DNA of 64,000 nucleotides, taken from positions 496,001 through 560,000 of the forward strand of contig CBDFHC010000005.1 of assembly GCA_965247585.1 (NCBI GenBank), read 5' to 3'. Positions 24,586 through 33,144 of the stretch are shown piece by piece. A program made the position numbers and the translations under genes. The notes under the pieces are model-generated. The model was not told the DNA's origin. It saw only the letters and a program-made list of their open reading frames with translations, and searched no databases. The first letter of the stretch is position 1, and each line of letters opens with the position of its first letter. The DNA comes from CBDFHC01 sp965247585 (GTDB taxonomy: Bacteria; Chloroflexota; Dehalococcoidia; Lucifugimonadales; GCA-2712585).

Positions 24586-25662
24586 TCACGTCCCGTTCCC
24601 CGAAATGAACTCTTCCACCATCTGCCGCGCCACATCGTCACTGTGCTGCTGCGGGGGCGATTTCATAAAGTAGGCGCTGGGGCCTTCTATGGCGCCACCC
24701 AGCCCCCGGTCCATGGCCAGCTTACTGCACCGGATGGCGTCCACCACCACTCCGGCGGAGTTGGGGCTGTCCCAAACCTCCAGCTTCAGCTCCAGGTTAA
24801 TGGGGGCGCCGCCAAAAAGGTGACCCTCCATCCGTATGTAGCACCACTTCCGGTCGTCCAGCCAGGGCACGTGGTCGCTGGGGCCAATGTGAATGTTCTC
24901 CGCGCCTATGTCGTAGTCCAACTGTGAGGTGACCGCGTTGGTCTTTGATATCTTCTTGGAGGTGAGCCGCTCACGCTCCAGCATGTTCAGGAAGTCCGTG
25001 TTGCCCCCGAAGTTAAGCTGGTAGGTGCGGTCCACCGTCACCCCCCGGTCACGGAACAGCCGGGTCAGCACCCGGTGCGTAATGGTGGCCCCTAGCTGTG
25101 ACTTGACGTCGTCGCCTATTACTGGGAGGCCCCGGGACTTGAACCGGTTCTGCCAGTAGGGCTCCCGCGCTATGAACACCGGGATGCAGTTAACAAACCC
25201 GCACCCGGCGTTCAGTATCTGCTCCACGTACCACTTGGTGGCCTCTTCGCTGCCCACAGGCAGGTAGCTGACCACCACGTCACATTCCCGGTCCTTGAGG
25301 ATCTGGGTAACGTCCACCGTGGAGCCGGGGGCCTTTTTCACGATGTCCTCAACGTATTTGCCAATGCCGTCGTGGGTCATGCCGCGTTCCACAGTGACCC
25401 CGGTGATGGGCACCTCTGCGAACTTGAGGGTGTTGTTTGGACCGGAGAAGATCGCCTCCGAAAGGTCCTTCCCCACCTTGGACGCATCGACGTCAAAGGC
25501 AGCGACGAAGTTGATGTCGCCTATCTCATAGTCACCTATTCGAGGGTGCATCAACCCGGGAACAATGCCGTCTTCCGGGACCTCCCGGTACTTGTGGACC
25601 CCCTGCACCAGGGACGAGGCGCAGTTTCCCACCCCGATAATGGCGACGTTTATTTTGCCCAA
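24586..25662 (-). CDS. ino1: Inositol-3-phosphate synthase
   Basis: This 358-residue enzyme is of the short bacterial Ino1 type. The N-terminal NAD-binding motif is AIIGVGNCASSLVQG. Later blocks VVSYLPVGSEEATKWYVEQ, GDDVKSQLGATITHR, QLNFGGNTDFLNM and SKTNAVTSQ form the catalytic half. It isomerises glucose-6-phosphate to inositol-3-phosphate. It is the first gene of the three-gene inositol-lipid operon and has its own promoter at 25722-25750. The start is ATG 25662. Confidence 0.94.
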   Translation of the reverse strand: MGKINVAIIGVGNCASSLVQGVHKYREVPEDGIVPGLMHPRIGDYEIGDINFVAAFDVDASKVGKDLSEAIFSGPNNTLKFAEVPITGVTVERGMTHDGIGKYVEDIVKKAPGSTVDVTQILKDRECDVVVSYLPVGSEEATKWYVEQILNAGCGFVNCIPVFIAREPYWQNRFKSRGLPVIGDDVKSQLGATITHRVLTRLFRDRGVTVDRTYQLNFGGNTDFLNMLERERLTSKKISKTNAVTSQLDYDIGAENIHIGPSDHVPWLDDRKWCYIRMEGHLFGGAPINLELKLEVWDSPNSAGVVVDAIRCSKLAMDRGLGGAIEGPSAYFMKSPPQQHSDDVARQMVEEFISGNGT

Positions 25663-25717
25663 ACTCCGCTGCTCCTTGTACGTCTATGGCGGTTGACGAA
25701 ACTCGCAACCGAACGGC

Positions 25718-25750
25718 TAGAATTGTAGCAATTCTACTATGGGTTCACAA
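25718..25750 (-). promoter_or_regulatory. ino1 promoter with overlapping palindrome
   Basis: On the minus strand TTGTGA (25745-25750) and TACAAT (25722-25727) are 17 bases apart. A perfect palindrome with eight-base arms TAGAATTG/CAATTCTA around TAG covers 25718-25736, overlapping the -10 and spacer. A dimeric repressor bound here would block ino1 transcription. Confidence 0.6.
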
Positions 25751-25800
25751 CTTCTGGCCCGTCCAATGCAGACCGGACCGGTAGCGCCGGTTTGCCGGGC

Positions 25801-26394
25801 CTATTTCGCCTCGTTGATGAAACCCAAGTCGAACGGGAGGTCGTAGTCGAACCACTTGCTCCCTATGATCTTCTCCAGGGGGACCGGGCCCCAATGCCGG
25901 GAATCGTTGCTAAAGGGGCGGTTATCGCCCATCACAAAGTACTCGTCATCTGCCAGCGGCGGATATTCCGCGTTCTCGTTCCGCTTCGGGCTCTTCACGT
26001 AAGGTTCGCCCAACGGCTCGCCGTCTATGTATGTGACGCCCCGTTTTATGGACACCGTCTCCCCCGGCAACCCGATGACCCGTTTTACGAAATTGCGCTC
26101 CGGGCTCAGTGGGAACTCAAAGACCAAAATGCTGCCCCTCTCCGGACCTTCCGACTGGAACGGCAGCCCCTGGGCCTCTTCAGACGTGTCCCAGAATGGC
26201 ACTAGCCTGGACAGCTTGGCCACCTCCATCTTAAGGTAGCCCAGCTTGTTGACTGTGACGTATTGGCCGGACTCAAGGGTCGGCGACATGCTGGAGCCCT
26301 CCACCTTGAAGTTCTGCACGCTGACCTGAAGAACAAAGAAGACGGCCAGCGCCAGGATGATGGCTTCAGTTAGGTCTTTTAACAGCTTGAACAC
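25801..26394 (-). CDS. lepB: Signal peptidase I
   Basis: This protein of about 197 residues has one N-terminal membrane helix, then the catalytic serine in GSSMSPTL, the general-base lysine in FVKRVIGLPGE, and the family box GDNRPFSNDSR. It cleaves signal peptides at the outer face of the cytoplasmic membrane. GTG 26394 is chosen because AGGA lies seven bases upstream and the product then starts FKLLKDLTEAI, as in relatives. A TTG at 26424 would add ten polar residues without a ribosome binding site. Confidence 0.92.
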   Translation of the reverse strand: MFKLLKDLTEAIILALAVFFVLQVSVQNFKVEGSSMSPTLESGQYVTVNKLGYLKMEVAKLSRLVPFWDTSEEAQGLPFQSEGPERGSILVFEFPLSPERNFVKRVIGLPGETVSIKRGVTYIDGEPLGEPYVKSPKRNENAEYPPLADDEYFVMGDNRPFSNDSRHWGPVPLEKIIGSKWFDYDLPFDLGFINEAK

Positions 26395-26649
26395 GGCTAT
26401 ATCCTGACAGTCCCGGTTACACAATCCATGTTGATTAGGGACCGGTTAATCATAATTATACACAGCCAAAATCCAGGACAGACAGCCATTGAGCTCCATA
26501 TTATCCTCGCGTTGGGCGGTACCGGTGCAAGGCCTCCAAGCTCCGAATAGCCCGTCCAGCCGCCCCCCGTTCCGTGGCTTGCCCGCCGGAGTGTTTGACC
26601 TCAATTACGCGGCTCTAACCTACTTTGGATTGGTCGCCGAGCGGCCCGC

Positions 26650-27261
26650 ATGACATCCGGCCCGCCGCTGCACCATTCCGCGTCTCATCCTCAACTGCCC
26701 GTCCGGGACCGCTCCGAGCAGGACTACTGCTTCAACTGCCTGGTGGAGGAGCACCAGGCCAGGGCCTACAACCTCAGCGCCTATATGCTGGGCGACTGGG
26801 CCCTGGCGGAAGACGCCTGCCAGGAGGCCCTGCTTTCCGCCTACGGCGCCTTCAACACCTTTCGCGGCGACAACTTACCCGCCTGGCTCATGCGCATCGT
26901 CGCCAACCGGTGCCGAGACATGCTTCGAGCCAGGAAGTCGCGGCCCAACCAGCCCCTGGACTCGTTGGTGGTGGAGCCGGAGGACCCGGTCACTTCGCAC
27001 ATCGCCTCACCGGAGAGCCAGGCGCTCAGCGGGGAGCTGCGGCGCGCCATCCACGCCAGGCTGGAGACCCTCCAGGGAGACCAGCGGACGGCTTTGGTAC
27101 TGATCGACGTTCAGGGTTTCAGCTATGAGGAGGCGGCACAGGCCATGGACAGCTCTCTGGGCACGGTGAAATCACGGCTCAGCAGGGCCAGGGCCGCCAT
27201 GCGGGACTTCCTCAGGGCACAGGGGGAACTTATACCATCAGGGATGCGTCATAAGACATAG
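26650..27261 (+). CDS. ECF-type RNA polymerase sigma factor
   Basis: This 203-residue protein has region 2 at about 35-100 (YMLGDWALAEDACQEALLSAY, then AWLMRIVANRCRDMLRARK) and region 4 at about 140-190 (LQGDQRTALVLIDVQGFSYEEAA, then GTVKSRLSRARAAMRDFL). No region 1 or 3 is present, as expected for extracytoplasmic-function factors. About 25 poorly conserved residues precede region 2, so a later start is possible. A zinc-finger anti-sigma gene follows after four bases. The 225-base upstream gap shows no clear autoregulatory promoter. Confidence 0.92.
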   Translation: MTSGPPLHHSASHPQLPVRDRSEQDYCFNCLVEEHQARAYNLSAYMLGDWALAEDACQEALLSAYGAFNTFRGDNLPAWLMRIVANRCRDMLRARKSRPNQPLDSLVVEPEDPVTSHIASPESQALSGELRRAIHARLETLQGDQRTALVLIDVQGFSYEEAAQAMDSSLGTVKSRLSRARAAMRDFLRAQGELIPSGMRHKT

Positions 27262-27265
27262 AGCC

Positions 27266-28276
27266 ATGCTGCGACTGAATTTTAGAAGACATCCCTCTCA
27301 GGAAACGCTTTCAGAGTATCTGGACGGGAGGCTGGATGCGCGGGCGGCTGGAAAGCTGGAGGCGCACCTCTCCTCTTGCTCCGCCTGTGGACGCCAGTTG
27401 GAGGAGCTGCGCACCACCGTGGGGCTGCTGCGGCAGGTCCCCGTGTTGACGCCCCGACGCTCCTTCATCCTGACGGAGGCCCCCGCCCCGTCCGGCGCGG
27501 TAGAGCGCCGAAGGGCACGCACGCCCGCATGGGCGGCGGCGCTGGCTACTTCCGCAGCCGCGGTGGCCTTCTTTGCCGTCCTCTCCACCGACCTGTCGGG
27601 CGGGCTCAGCAGCACCCCACCCCCCAGGGATGAAGCCACCCCAACCGTCGCTGCCGCGGCGACAGCGGTGGAAGAGACACAGTCCTCGGCAGAAGCGCAG
27701 CTAGCCCCCAGGCCCGGCGAGGAGGGTTCCGCTGCCGAGGCCCCGTCACTAGAGATGGCCGCGCCCGCGGGCACTCCACCGGTGGCCGCGGCAGAATCCT
27801 CCGAGGCACCGTCGCTAGAGATGGCCGCGCCCGCGGACACTTCAGCGGCGGCCGCGGCAGAATCCTCCGAACCCCCGTCACTGGAGATGGCGGCGCCCGC
27901 CGCCGCCCCTCTCGCTGAGGACGCCGGGTTTGAAACAGAGGCCCAGCAGGCCGGCGGTGAAGTCGAGAGGGTTGTGGCCGAGCCGGAAGCGGCAGAGGAG
28001 CTCCCGGCGTCCGCCGAGGAGGAGGACCCGCCGCCGGTGGCCGCGCCCGAAGCGGCAAAGGAACTCCCGGTGTCCGACGAGGAGGAAACCCCGGTGACGG
28101 CCGCGGCACCAGAGGCCGCGGAGGCCGTGGAAGACGACGTAGCGGCGGCATTGCTGGCTGAAGCGGAGACGCCGGGCTACTGGCGCGTGATTGAGGCCCT
28201 TCTAGGCGCGTCGGCGTTGCTACTGGGCGCGGGGCTGCTGGTCATCTGGCGCCGCTCACGGACTACTTCCCCGTAG
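27266..28276 (+). CDS. Anti-sigma factor with zinc finger and Ala/Glu-rich repeat stalk
   Basis: The first 50 residues form an anti-sigma zinc-finger domain with HLSSCSACGRQLEEL, the H-x3-C-x2-C metal site that clamps ECF factors. A hydrophobic segment (AWAAALATSAAAVAFFAVL) lies near 92-110. Then come about 190 residues of low-complexity Ala, Glu and Pro sequence with 22-residue repeats (PSLEMAAPA three times), and a final membrane helix LLGASALLLGAGLLVIW followed by arginines. Two hydrophobic segments could place the acidic stalk outside the cell. It presumably senses an envelope signal and releases the adjacent sigma factor. Confidence 0.8.
   Translation: MLRLNFRRHPSQETLSEYLDGRLDARAAGKLEAHLSSCSACGRQLEELRTTVGLLRQVPVLTPRRSFILTEAPAPSGAVERRRARTPAWAAALATSAAAVAFFAVLSTDLSGGLSSTPPPRDEATPTVAAAATAVEETQSSAEAQLAPRPGEEGSAAEAPSLEMAAPAGTPPVAAAESSEAPSLEMAAPADTSAAAAAESSEPPSLEMAAPAAAPLAEDAGFETEAQQAGGEVERVVAEPEAAEELPASAEEEDPPPVAAPEAAKELPVSDEEETPVTAAAPEAAEAVEDDVAAALLAEAETPGYWRVIEALLGASALLLGAGLLVIWRRSRTTSP
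27743..27908 (+). repeat. 66-base tandem repeat within the anti-sigma gene
   Basis: The block beginning CCGTCACTAGAGATGG recurs at 27743, 27809 and 27875, an exact 66-base period that keeps frame. Each unit encodes PSLEMAAPA plus an AAAESSE-type linker. The third unit is partial. Confidence 0.8.
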
Positions 28277-28598
28277 CGCCGCGCCGATTGGCGATGGGGA
28301 GAATAAGCCAAGACAATAGGCGTCGCTACCACCAAGGATTGAAATTCATGGGTTGGAGGTTCCCAGCCTTTCCCTTGGCTGGATGGAAAGCGGTATGGGC
28401 TCGTCCTTCGAGAGCCTCAGGATGAGCGGGTTGGACGCGAAGATAGGGTGGACAAAGATTATGGTCAGGGATACTTCCATCCCGATTCACCTCGGAATGC
28501 CGTTCCTCAGGATGAGCGGAAATGGGAAGCCGAAAGGTCTACTCTTGGGGGAATAGCAGGACGACGGGCCGTCGCCGGGCGCGGGTTGCCGCCCAAAG
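28277..28598. repeat. Non-coding gap with short repeated blocks
   Basis: No gene is supported in these 322 bases. The block CCTCAGGATGAGCGG occurs twice, at about 28418-28432 and 28505-28519, the first preceded by CGTCCTTCGAGAG. This looks like small interspersed intergenic repeats. Confidence 0.45.
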
Positions 28599-29549
28599 CT
28601 AAAAAATAGCGATGGGGTTCACCGGCGCGCCGGTGCCGTTGGCCAGCCGCAGCGGGTTCACCACCGTCATAAACTCGTACCGACCCTCCTCTTTACACCG
28701 CTGGGCCACGTCTTCAAGGTTGCAGTTGTCCAATATCCAGCACCCCATCACCGGCAGCACCCCCAGGTGAACCGGCAACAGGAACTCATCATATCCTGAG
28801 GGCAGCACGTCGGAGGCCAGGTCCGACCCCAGCATAGCGATGTCCCTCTCTCTCAACCAGGGCAGGCATGCGGCGTGGAGCCCAGAGGCGCCGTCCACCA
28901 TTGGATTCTTGGGACCTTCCGACTTCCGGCGCTCCCAGTTGCCGGTGCGGATTAGCAGCAGGTCGCCAGGCTCCACCTTCACCCCCAACCGCTCTTCCGC
29001 GGCGTCCAGGTCCTCCGGGAAGATGGCCTCGCCCGCCTGCATGTAGTCCACCCCCCTCAGGGTGGGGAAATCGAACAGCACGCCCCGGGTGACCACGCCG
29101 TCCTTGAGCAGATCAATGCTCTCGATTTGCGCTCCGCCCCGGGTCCGCACCCCGTGGGCCGGCTGCCCGTTGTACATCTTGTCCCCCAGATAAACGTGGG
29201 CCAGGCTGTCCACATGGGTCACCACAAAGCCGTGGAACACCATGCTAATGAACTCGGAAGCGCCGTGGCTTGGCGCTTCCGGCTTGCCCGGCGTGCTGTT
29301 CCAGCCCTCGCCGCTCTCCACCATGAACAGCGCGGGGGGCACCCCGGCGTCGGCGGACGGCTCGGCGACAATGGGCCGCGCCAGCGTGACGGTGGTCCCC
29401 TTTTCCACCAGACCCACCGCCTGGAGCCGCTTTTCCGGAGTGATCAGGTTGATTGTGCCCAACTGGTCGTCCGGCCCCCAGCGGCCCCAGTTGCTCAGCG
29501 ATTCGAAGTACCCTCGGACCTCTTGGGCCGTTGGCAGCGTCCTGGCCAT
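28599..29549 (-). CDS. Cyclase family metal-dependent hydrolase
   Basis: This 316-residue protein matches the kynurenine formamidase/cyclase fold family. The metal-binding motif H-x-D-x3-H appears as THVDSLAHV near residue 112, preceded by the DQLGTINLITPEKR opening common to this subfamily. The C-terminal half has LLLIRTGNWERR and SDLASDVLP. Such enzymes hydrolyse amides or lactones, and the true substrate is unknown. The start ATG 29549 follows GAGGAGG. It is the last of three minus-strand genes with a jelly-roll protein and an NHL protein. Confidence 0.82.
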   Translation of the reverse strand: MARTLPTAQEVRGYFESLSNWGRWGPDDQLGTINLITPEKRLQAVGLVEKGTTVTLARPIVAEPSADAGVPPALFMVESGEGWNSTPGKPEAPSHGASEFISMVFHGFVVTHVDSLAHVYLGDKMYNGQPAHGVRTRGGAQIESIDLLKDGVVTRGVLFDFPTLRGVDYMQAGEAIFPEDLDAAEERLGVKVEPGDLLLIRTGNWERRKSEGPKNPMVDGASGLHAACLPWLRERDIAMLGSDLASDVLPSGYDEFLLPVHLGVLPVMGCWILDNCNLEDVAQRCKEEGRYEFMTVVNPLRLANGTGAPVNPIAIF

Positions 29550-29565
29550 GGCTTCCTCCTCTTAG

Positions 29566-30201
29566 CTAGACGGGTATCTTGGCCACGCCCTGGCAGATCT
29601 CCAGCCGGGCGTAGCGGATGAAAGTGCCTCCCAGGGGTATGGCCAAGGGCGCGTTGATAGCCAGGCAGGCTATGACGTGCTTTCTGCCAACCTCGGCGCT
29701 GTTGGTGACCAGGATCCGGTCCCTGGCGTTGTAGCCCGTCACCGGCGTGAAGTTGTTTGCCTTGATAGCGTGGGTTGCCATGAATTCCCGCGTGAAGGGC
29801 GGGCAGTCCATCCAGACCTCGCCGTAATCATCGGAGCAGGTCTCGAACCAGATCTGCGCCCCGGCGATGTCCACGTGCCTCACCTTCTCAGGCAGGGTGA
29901 TGGTGAAGCGGTACCAGGCGAAGGTGAACCCCGTCCCGATCACCTCCCGTATATTCTCCGGCTCCTCCCAGGACGAGTCGTCGAAGTCCTTCAGCCGCGG
30001 GGGCGACTCGATGTACTTCCCCGCCACCAGCCCCTCGTTGGGCTCGCCGGGCACCAGCCCCGGGGCCCACTTCAGCTTTCCATTCACCAGGGCGCGGTCC
30101 GCCGCTTCGTCCAGGTTCAGCACCACCGCGGGCCTTAGCTCCTCCGGGGTGAAGTTGAAAATGATGGGCCATTCTTGGTCCTTGTCGCTTCCCGTTGTCA
30201 T
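29566..30201 (-). CDS. Uncharacterised beta-sandwich (galactose-binding-like) protein
   Basis: I do not recognise this protein of about 211 residues by family. The run DDSSWEEP, then FAWYRFTITLPEKV, then IAGAQIWFETCSDDYGEVWMD, resembles the N-terminal jelly-roll domains of glycosidases, where a substrate-like molecule is bound without catalysis. There is no signal peptide or membrane segment. ATG 30201, two codons after a GTG, is chosen because GAGAGGTG lies just upstream. It sits 16 bases before the cyclase gene, so the two are probably made together. An accessory or binding role in the same catabolic step is inferred. Confidence 0.5.
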   Translation of the reverse strand: MTTGSDKDQEWPIIFNFTPEELRPAVVLNLDEAADRALVNGKLKWAPGLVPGEPNEGLVAGKYIESPPRLKDFDDSSWEEPENIREVIGTGFTFAWYRFTITLPEKVRHVDIAGAQIWFETCSDDYGEVWMDCPPFTREFMATHAIKANNFTPVTGYNARDRILVTNSAEVGRKHVIACLAINAPLAIPLGGTFIRYARLEICQGVAKIPV

Positions 30202-30221
30202 AGTCACCTCTCAGAAAATTA

Positions 30222-30247
30222 GCCGCCGGAGCTTCGGCCCCGGCGGC
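30222..30247 (-). terminator. Hairpin with T-rich tail after the NHL gene
   Basis: Arms GCCGCCGG (30222-30229) and CCGGCGGC (30240-30247) pair across ten bases. On the minus strand the stem is followed by TAATTTT. It lies between the NHL gene and the next gene of the cluster, so it may attenuate read-through. Confidence 0.6.
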
Positions 30248-30350
30248 GGTTCGGTATCACGTGGGCGCTGTTCAGCGCGGCCCGCCTATGTACTCTCTCG
30301 CCATCTCCTCCATCTCGTTCCTTGATTTGTCCTCCACCGGCCTGGGCTAC

Positions 30351-31256
30351 TTACTTGCGGTGGAATTTCACCACGCGGCGCTTCCTCCCGAAATCGCCGG
30401 GCTGCACCACGTAGATGTCGCCGTGGGAGTCCACCCAGGCGCCGTGGCAGGAGATATTCACCTCGGAGCCCCAGCGGGCTATCCGTTCCCCGTCCAGCGT
30501 TATGATGCTGAACAGGCCGCCGTTGTGCTCCGGCACGTAGGCGATATCGTTATTGTCCACGTGAACCACCGCGGGGCCTATCAGCTCCAGCTTCCACTGG
30601 TCCAGGAAGTCACCGTCCTGGGTGAACGCCTGGACCCGGTCGTTCTCCCGGTCCGCCACCAGCAGACGGCCCCGGCTGTCCACCCAGATGCCGTGGGGCA
30701 GGTTGAACTGTCCTGGACCGCTCCCCGGCTCTCCCCAGGACGTGATCAGATCTCCTTCGGCGGTGAACTTGTGTATCCGGCTGTTTCCGTAGCCGTCGGC
30801 AACGAATATATTGCCCGAGGGGGCCACCGCGATGCCGGCGGGCAGGTTGAAGGGCGGGCCGCCGTGGGTCACCTTCTCAAAGGCGTCCGACTTGAAGTAA
30901 TCGTCCGGCACCCCGGTGTTGGAGCGGAACCCCTTCTTGCCCAGGGTTAGCAAGAGCTCTCCTTCCGGGGTGTGCTTGGTGGCCACGCCGGCGTGGTTGT
31001 CCACCAGCCAGACGTTGTCACCATGGTCGACGTAGACGGCGTGGGGAAAGACCATCTGCCCCTCACCCCAGGAGTTAAGGAACTTCCCCTCCCGGTCGAA
31101 AACCATCACCGGGTGGTCACCCCGGTCATAGACATATACGCGGTCCTGGGAGTCCCCGGAAACCGCCGCGGCTGACATCTCCCAGCCCTCCGGCAGTTGC
31201 GCCCATTCAATGTCTACCTCATACGTAAATTCGCCGCTTCCCACCGTGTTAGCCAT
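30351..31256 (-). CDS. NHL repeat beta-propeller protein
   Basis: This 301-residue protein is made of about six NHL-like repeats, each with the pattern P-x-G-I-x-V-(D/A)-x-x-G-x-(L/I)-x-V-A-D, for example LPAGIAVAPSGNIFVADGYGN and LPHGIWVDSRGRLLVADREND. It has no signal peptide. Relatives include peptidyl-hydroxyglycine lyase-like propellers, which bind metal and may act as hydrolases or lyases. Start ATG 31256 has AGAGG upstream. It heads the cluster with the jelly-roll and cyclase genes. Confidence 0.82.
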   Translation of the reverse strand: MANTVGSGEFTYEVDIEWAQLPEGWEMSAAAVSGDSQDRVYVYDRGDHPVMVFDREGKFLNSWGEGQMVFPHAVYVDHGDNVWLVDNHAGVATKHTPEGELLLTLGKKGFRSNTGVPDDYFKSDAFEKVTHGGPPFNLPAGIAVAPSGNIFVADGYGNSRIHKFTAEGDLITSWGEPGSGPGQFNLPHGIWVDSRGRLLVADRENDRVQAFTQDGDFLDQWKLELIGPAVVHVDNNDIAYVPEHNGGLFSIITLDGERIARWGSEVNISCHGAWVDSHGDIYVVQPGDFGRKRRVVKFHRK

Positions 31257-31437
31257 GTGTAAACCCCTCTCTTATTCCGCGAGCTTTTCGACTCACGGCC
31301 CGCGCCTGACCCAGCGCCAGCGGATGCTACCACCACCCATAATACGTGTCAAAACCGCTGCACCGGGAATGGAACTTTTTCCCATCCCGCTCCGTCTTGG
31401 AGAGTGAAGAGAATAATTTGAGAGGTGCAATTACCCA

Positions 31438-32406
31438 ATGAAGACTAAACGGACGGCAATGCTAATCTTCACCATGGCCGCGGTGGCCGTGCTGGTCCTG
31501 GCGGCCGCGTGTGAACGGAAGGCGGTAGCCGCCGATACGGACGCTAACGGCGCGACCGCGTCGACGTCGCTGTCTCAGGCTGCCGAATACGCGCTGGCCC
31601 TGGCTTCATCCTACGGCGCCGGCGGGCAGCAGCTAGGCATATCGGTCACCGGCACCGGCACCGGCACCGCGACGCCGGACCTGGCGCAGATCAACTTGGG
31701 CGTCCAGGCGAACGCGGACACCGTGGCCGAGGCGCTGGACCAGGCCAACGGTTCGCTGGCGGCTATGCTCGTGGCGCTGGACGGCCTGGGAATCGATGAG
31801 TCGGACACCCAGACCCGGCACTTCAACGTGCAGCCCATGTACGCCTACCCAGAGGTACGGCGCTGCGTAGATGACGCAGAGAACGGCGCTGCGGCGCCAA
31901 AGCCCCTGGAATCCGTTCCCGCTGAGGAGTCCAGTTCCCAATCAGCTCCCAGCGCCCCGGCGGTGGAATATCGGCTGGTGGAGGAGAAGTGCTTCACCAC
32001 CCACGAGCGCGTCCTGGTTGGCTACGAGGTCGCCAACCAGCTAACCGTAATGGTGCGGGACCTGGATAATGTGGGGCCGGTTATTGACGGCGTAGCGGCC
32101 GCCGGCGGCGACCTGGTGGTTATCAACGGCGTCAACTTCATGGTGGAAAATACCGCGGAGCTCACAGTTCAGGCCCGGGACGCGGCGGTCAAGGCGGCGC
32201 TGGAGCAGGCCCAGCAGTTCGCCCAGCTCACCGGTGTAGAGGTGGGGAAACTGGTCCACATCTCCCAGTCCGGCGGCTTCACGCCCACGGTCCGGGCCGA
32301 GGCGTCATTCGACGGGGCGATGGCGGCATCCGCCGCGCCCACCCCCATACGCTCTGGCGAGCTGGAGATCACGGTTTCGGTACAGGCCAGCTTCGCCATC
32401 CAATAG
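31438..32406 (+). CDS. SIMPL (DUF541) domain lipoprotein
   Basis: This 322-residue protein has a basic start, a hydrophobic segment and the lipobox LAAAC, so it is a predicted lipoprotein. The mature part opens ISVTGTGTGTATPDLAQINLGVQA, typical of SIMPL/DUF541 proteins (Oxidative-stress defence YggE type), and ends with the beta-strand ELEITVSVQASFAI. A Ser/Ala/Pro-rich insertion lies near residues 150-180. Function is poorly defined in the family; a periplasmic or surface role in stress tolerance has been proposed. A strong terminator follows at 32435. Confidence 0.82.
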   Translation: MKTKRTAMLIFTMAAVAVLVLAAACERKAVAADTDANGATASTSLSQAAEYALALASSYGAGGQQLGISVTGTGTGTATPDLAQINLGVQANADTVAEALDQANGSLAAMLVALDGLGIDESDTQTRHFNVQPMYAYPEVRRCVDDAENGAAAPKPLESVPAEESSSQSAPSAPAVEYRLVEEKCFTTHERVLVGYEVANQLTVMVRDLDNVGPVIDGVAAAGGDLVVINGVNFMVENTAELTVQARDAAVKAALEQAQQFAQLTGVEVGKLVHISQSGGFTPTVRAEASFDGAMAASAAPTPIRSGELEITVSVQASFAIQ

Positions 32407-32434
32407 CCCGGACGGGCAAACCAGTAAGCAGGGA

Positions 32435-32464
32435 GGCCCCGATTCGTCGGGGCCTTCTTGTTTT
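32435..32464 (+). terminator. Rho-independent terminator after the SIMPL gene
   Basis: Perfect eight-base arms GGCCCCGA and TCGGGGCC enclose a TTCG tetraloop (32435-32454), followed by TTCTTGTTTT. This is a textbook intrinsic terminator. Confidence 0.92.
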
Positions 32465-32485
32465 ATGTAAAGCGGCTAGAGTCTG

Positions 32486-32514
32486 TTGTAGGGCTACGGG
32501 GGCACTGCTACAAT
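32486..32514 (+). promoter_or_regulatory. Promoter for dcd
   Basis: TTGTAG (32486-32491) and TACAAT (32509-32514) are 17 bases apart, 43 bases upstream of the GTG start at 32557. Confidence 0.6.
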
Positions 32515-32556
32515 TCCAAAGCGACTAGAGACCCAACCTCCAAGGGTGAAAAGACC

Positions 32557-33144
32557 GTGGTACTGAGCGACCGGAGCATCAAAGAGGCCCTGGCCAAGGG
32601 CCGCATCGTCATAGACCCGCTGGGCGAAAACAGCATCCAGCCGGCCAGCGTGGACGTCCATCTTGGCGAAAAGATTCTGGTGTTCAGGAACTCGAGAAGG
32701 CCGTACATCGACGTTCGGGAGGACATGTCTGACCTGAACGAACTGGTTGAGATTGAGGATGATAAACCGTTCATCCTTCATCCCGGGGAGTTTGTGCTGG
32801 CAACCCTGACAGAGTACATCAGCATACCGGACGACCTCCTCGGAAGGCTGGACGGTAAAAGCTCCTTAGGACGGATCGGTCTGCTGATTCACTCCACCGC
32901 GGGTTACGTTGACCCGGGCTGGCGGGGCCGCCTGACCCTGGAACTGAGCAGCGTAGCCAACCTGCCGATAACGCTGTACAAAGGCATGAAAATTGGGCAG
33001 ATCTCCTTTATGGAGATGAGCACCCCGGCGGAGCGGCCCTACGGCTCCGTCGAGCTGAAGAGCAAGTATCAAGACCAGACCGGCCCTACGCCTACCAAGC
33101 TTTACCAGGAATTTAAGGCGGTAGAGGACCAGATCAACCGGTAA
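32557..33144 (+). CDS. dcd: dCTP deaminase (Dcd family, possibly bifunctional)
   Basis: From GTG 32557 the product is about 195 residues and begins VLSDRSIKEAL, aligning with known Dcd starts; an upstream in-frame ATG adds 33 unrelated residues across the promoter. Family motifs are IQPASVDVHLG, ILHPGEFVLA, GRLDGKSSLGRIGLLIHSTAGYVDPGW, LELSSVANLPITLYKGMKIGQ and SKYQDQTGPTPTK. Dcd converts dCTP to dUTP. The HSTAGYVDPG form also occurs in bifunctional enzymes that go on to dUMP, but this cannot be settled here. Confidence 0.92.
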   Translation: MVLSDRSIKEALAKGRIVIDPLGENSIQPASVDVHLGEKILVFRNSRRPYIDVREDMSDLNELVEIEDDKPFILHPGEFVLATLTEYISIPDDLLGRLDGKSSLGRIGLLIHSTAGYVDPGWRGRLTLELSSVANLPITLYKGMKIGQISFMEMSTPAERPYGSVELKSKYQDQTGPTPTKLYQEFKAVEDQINR

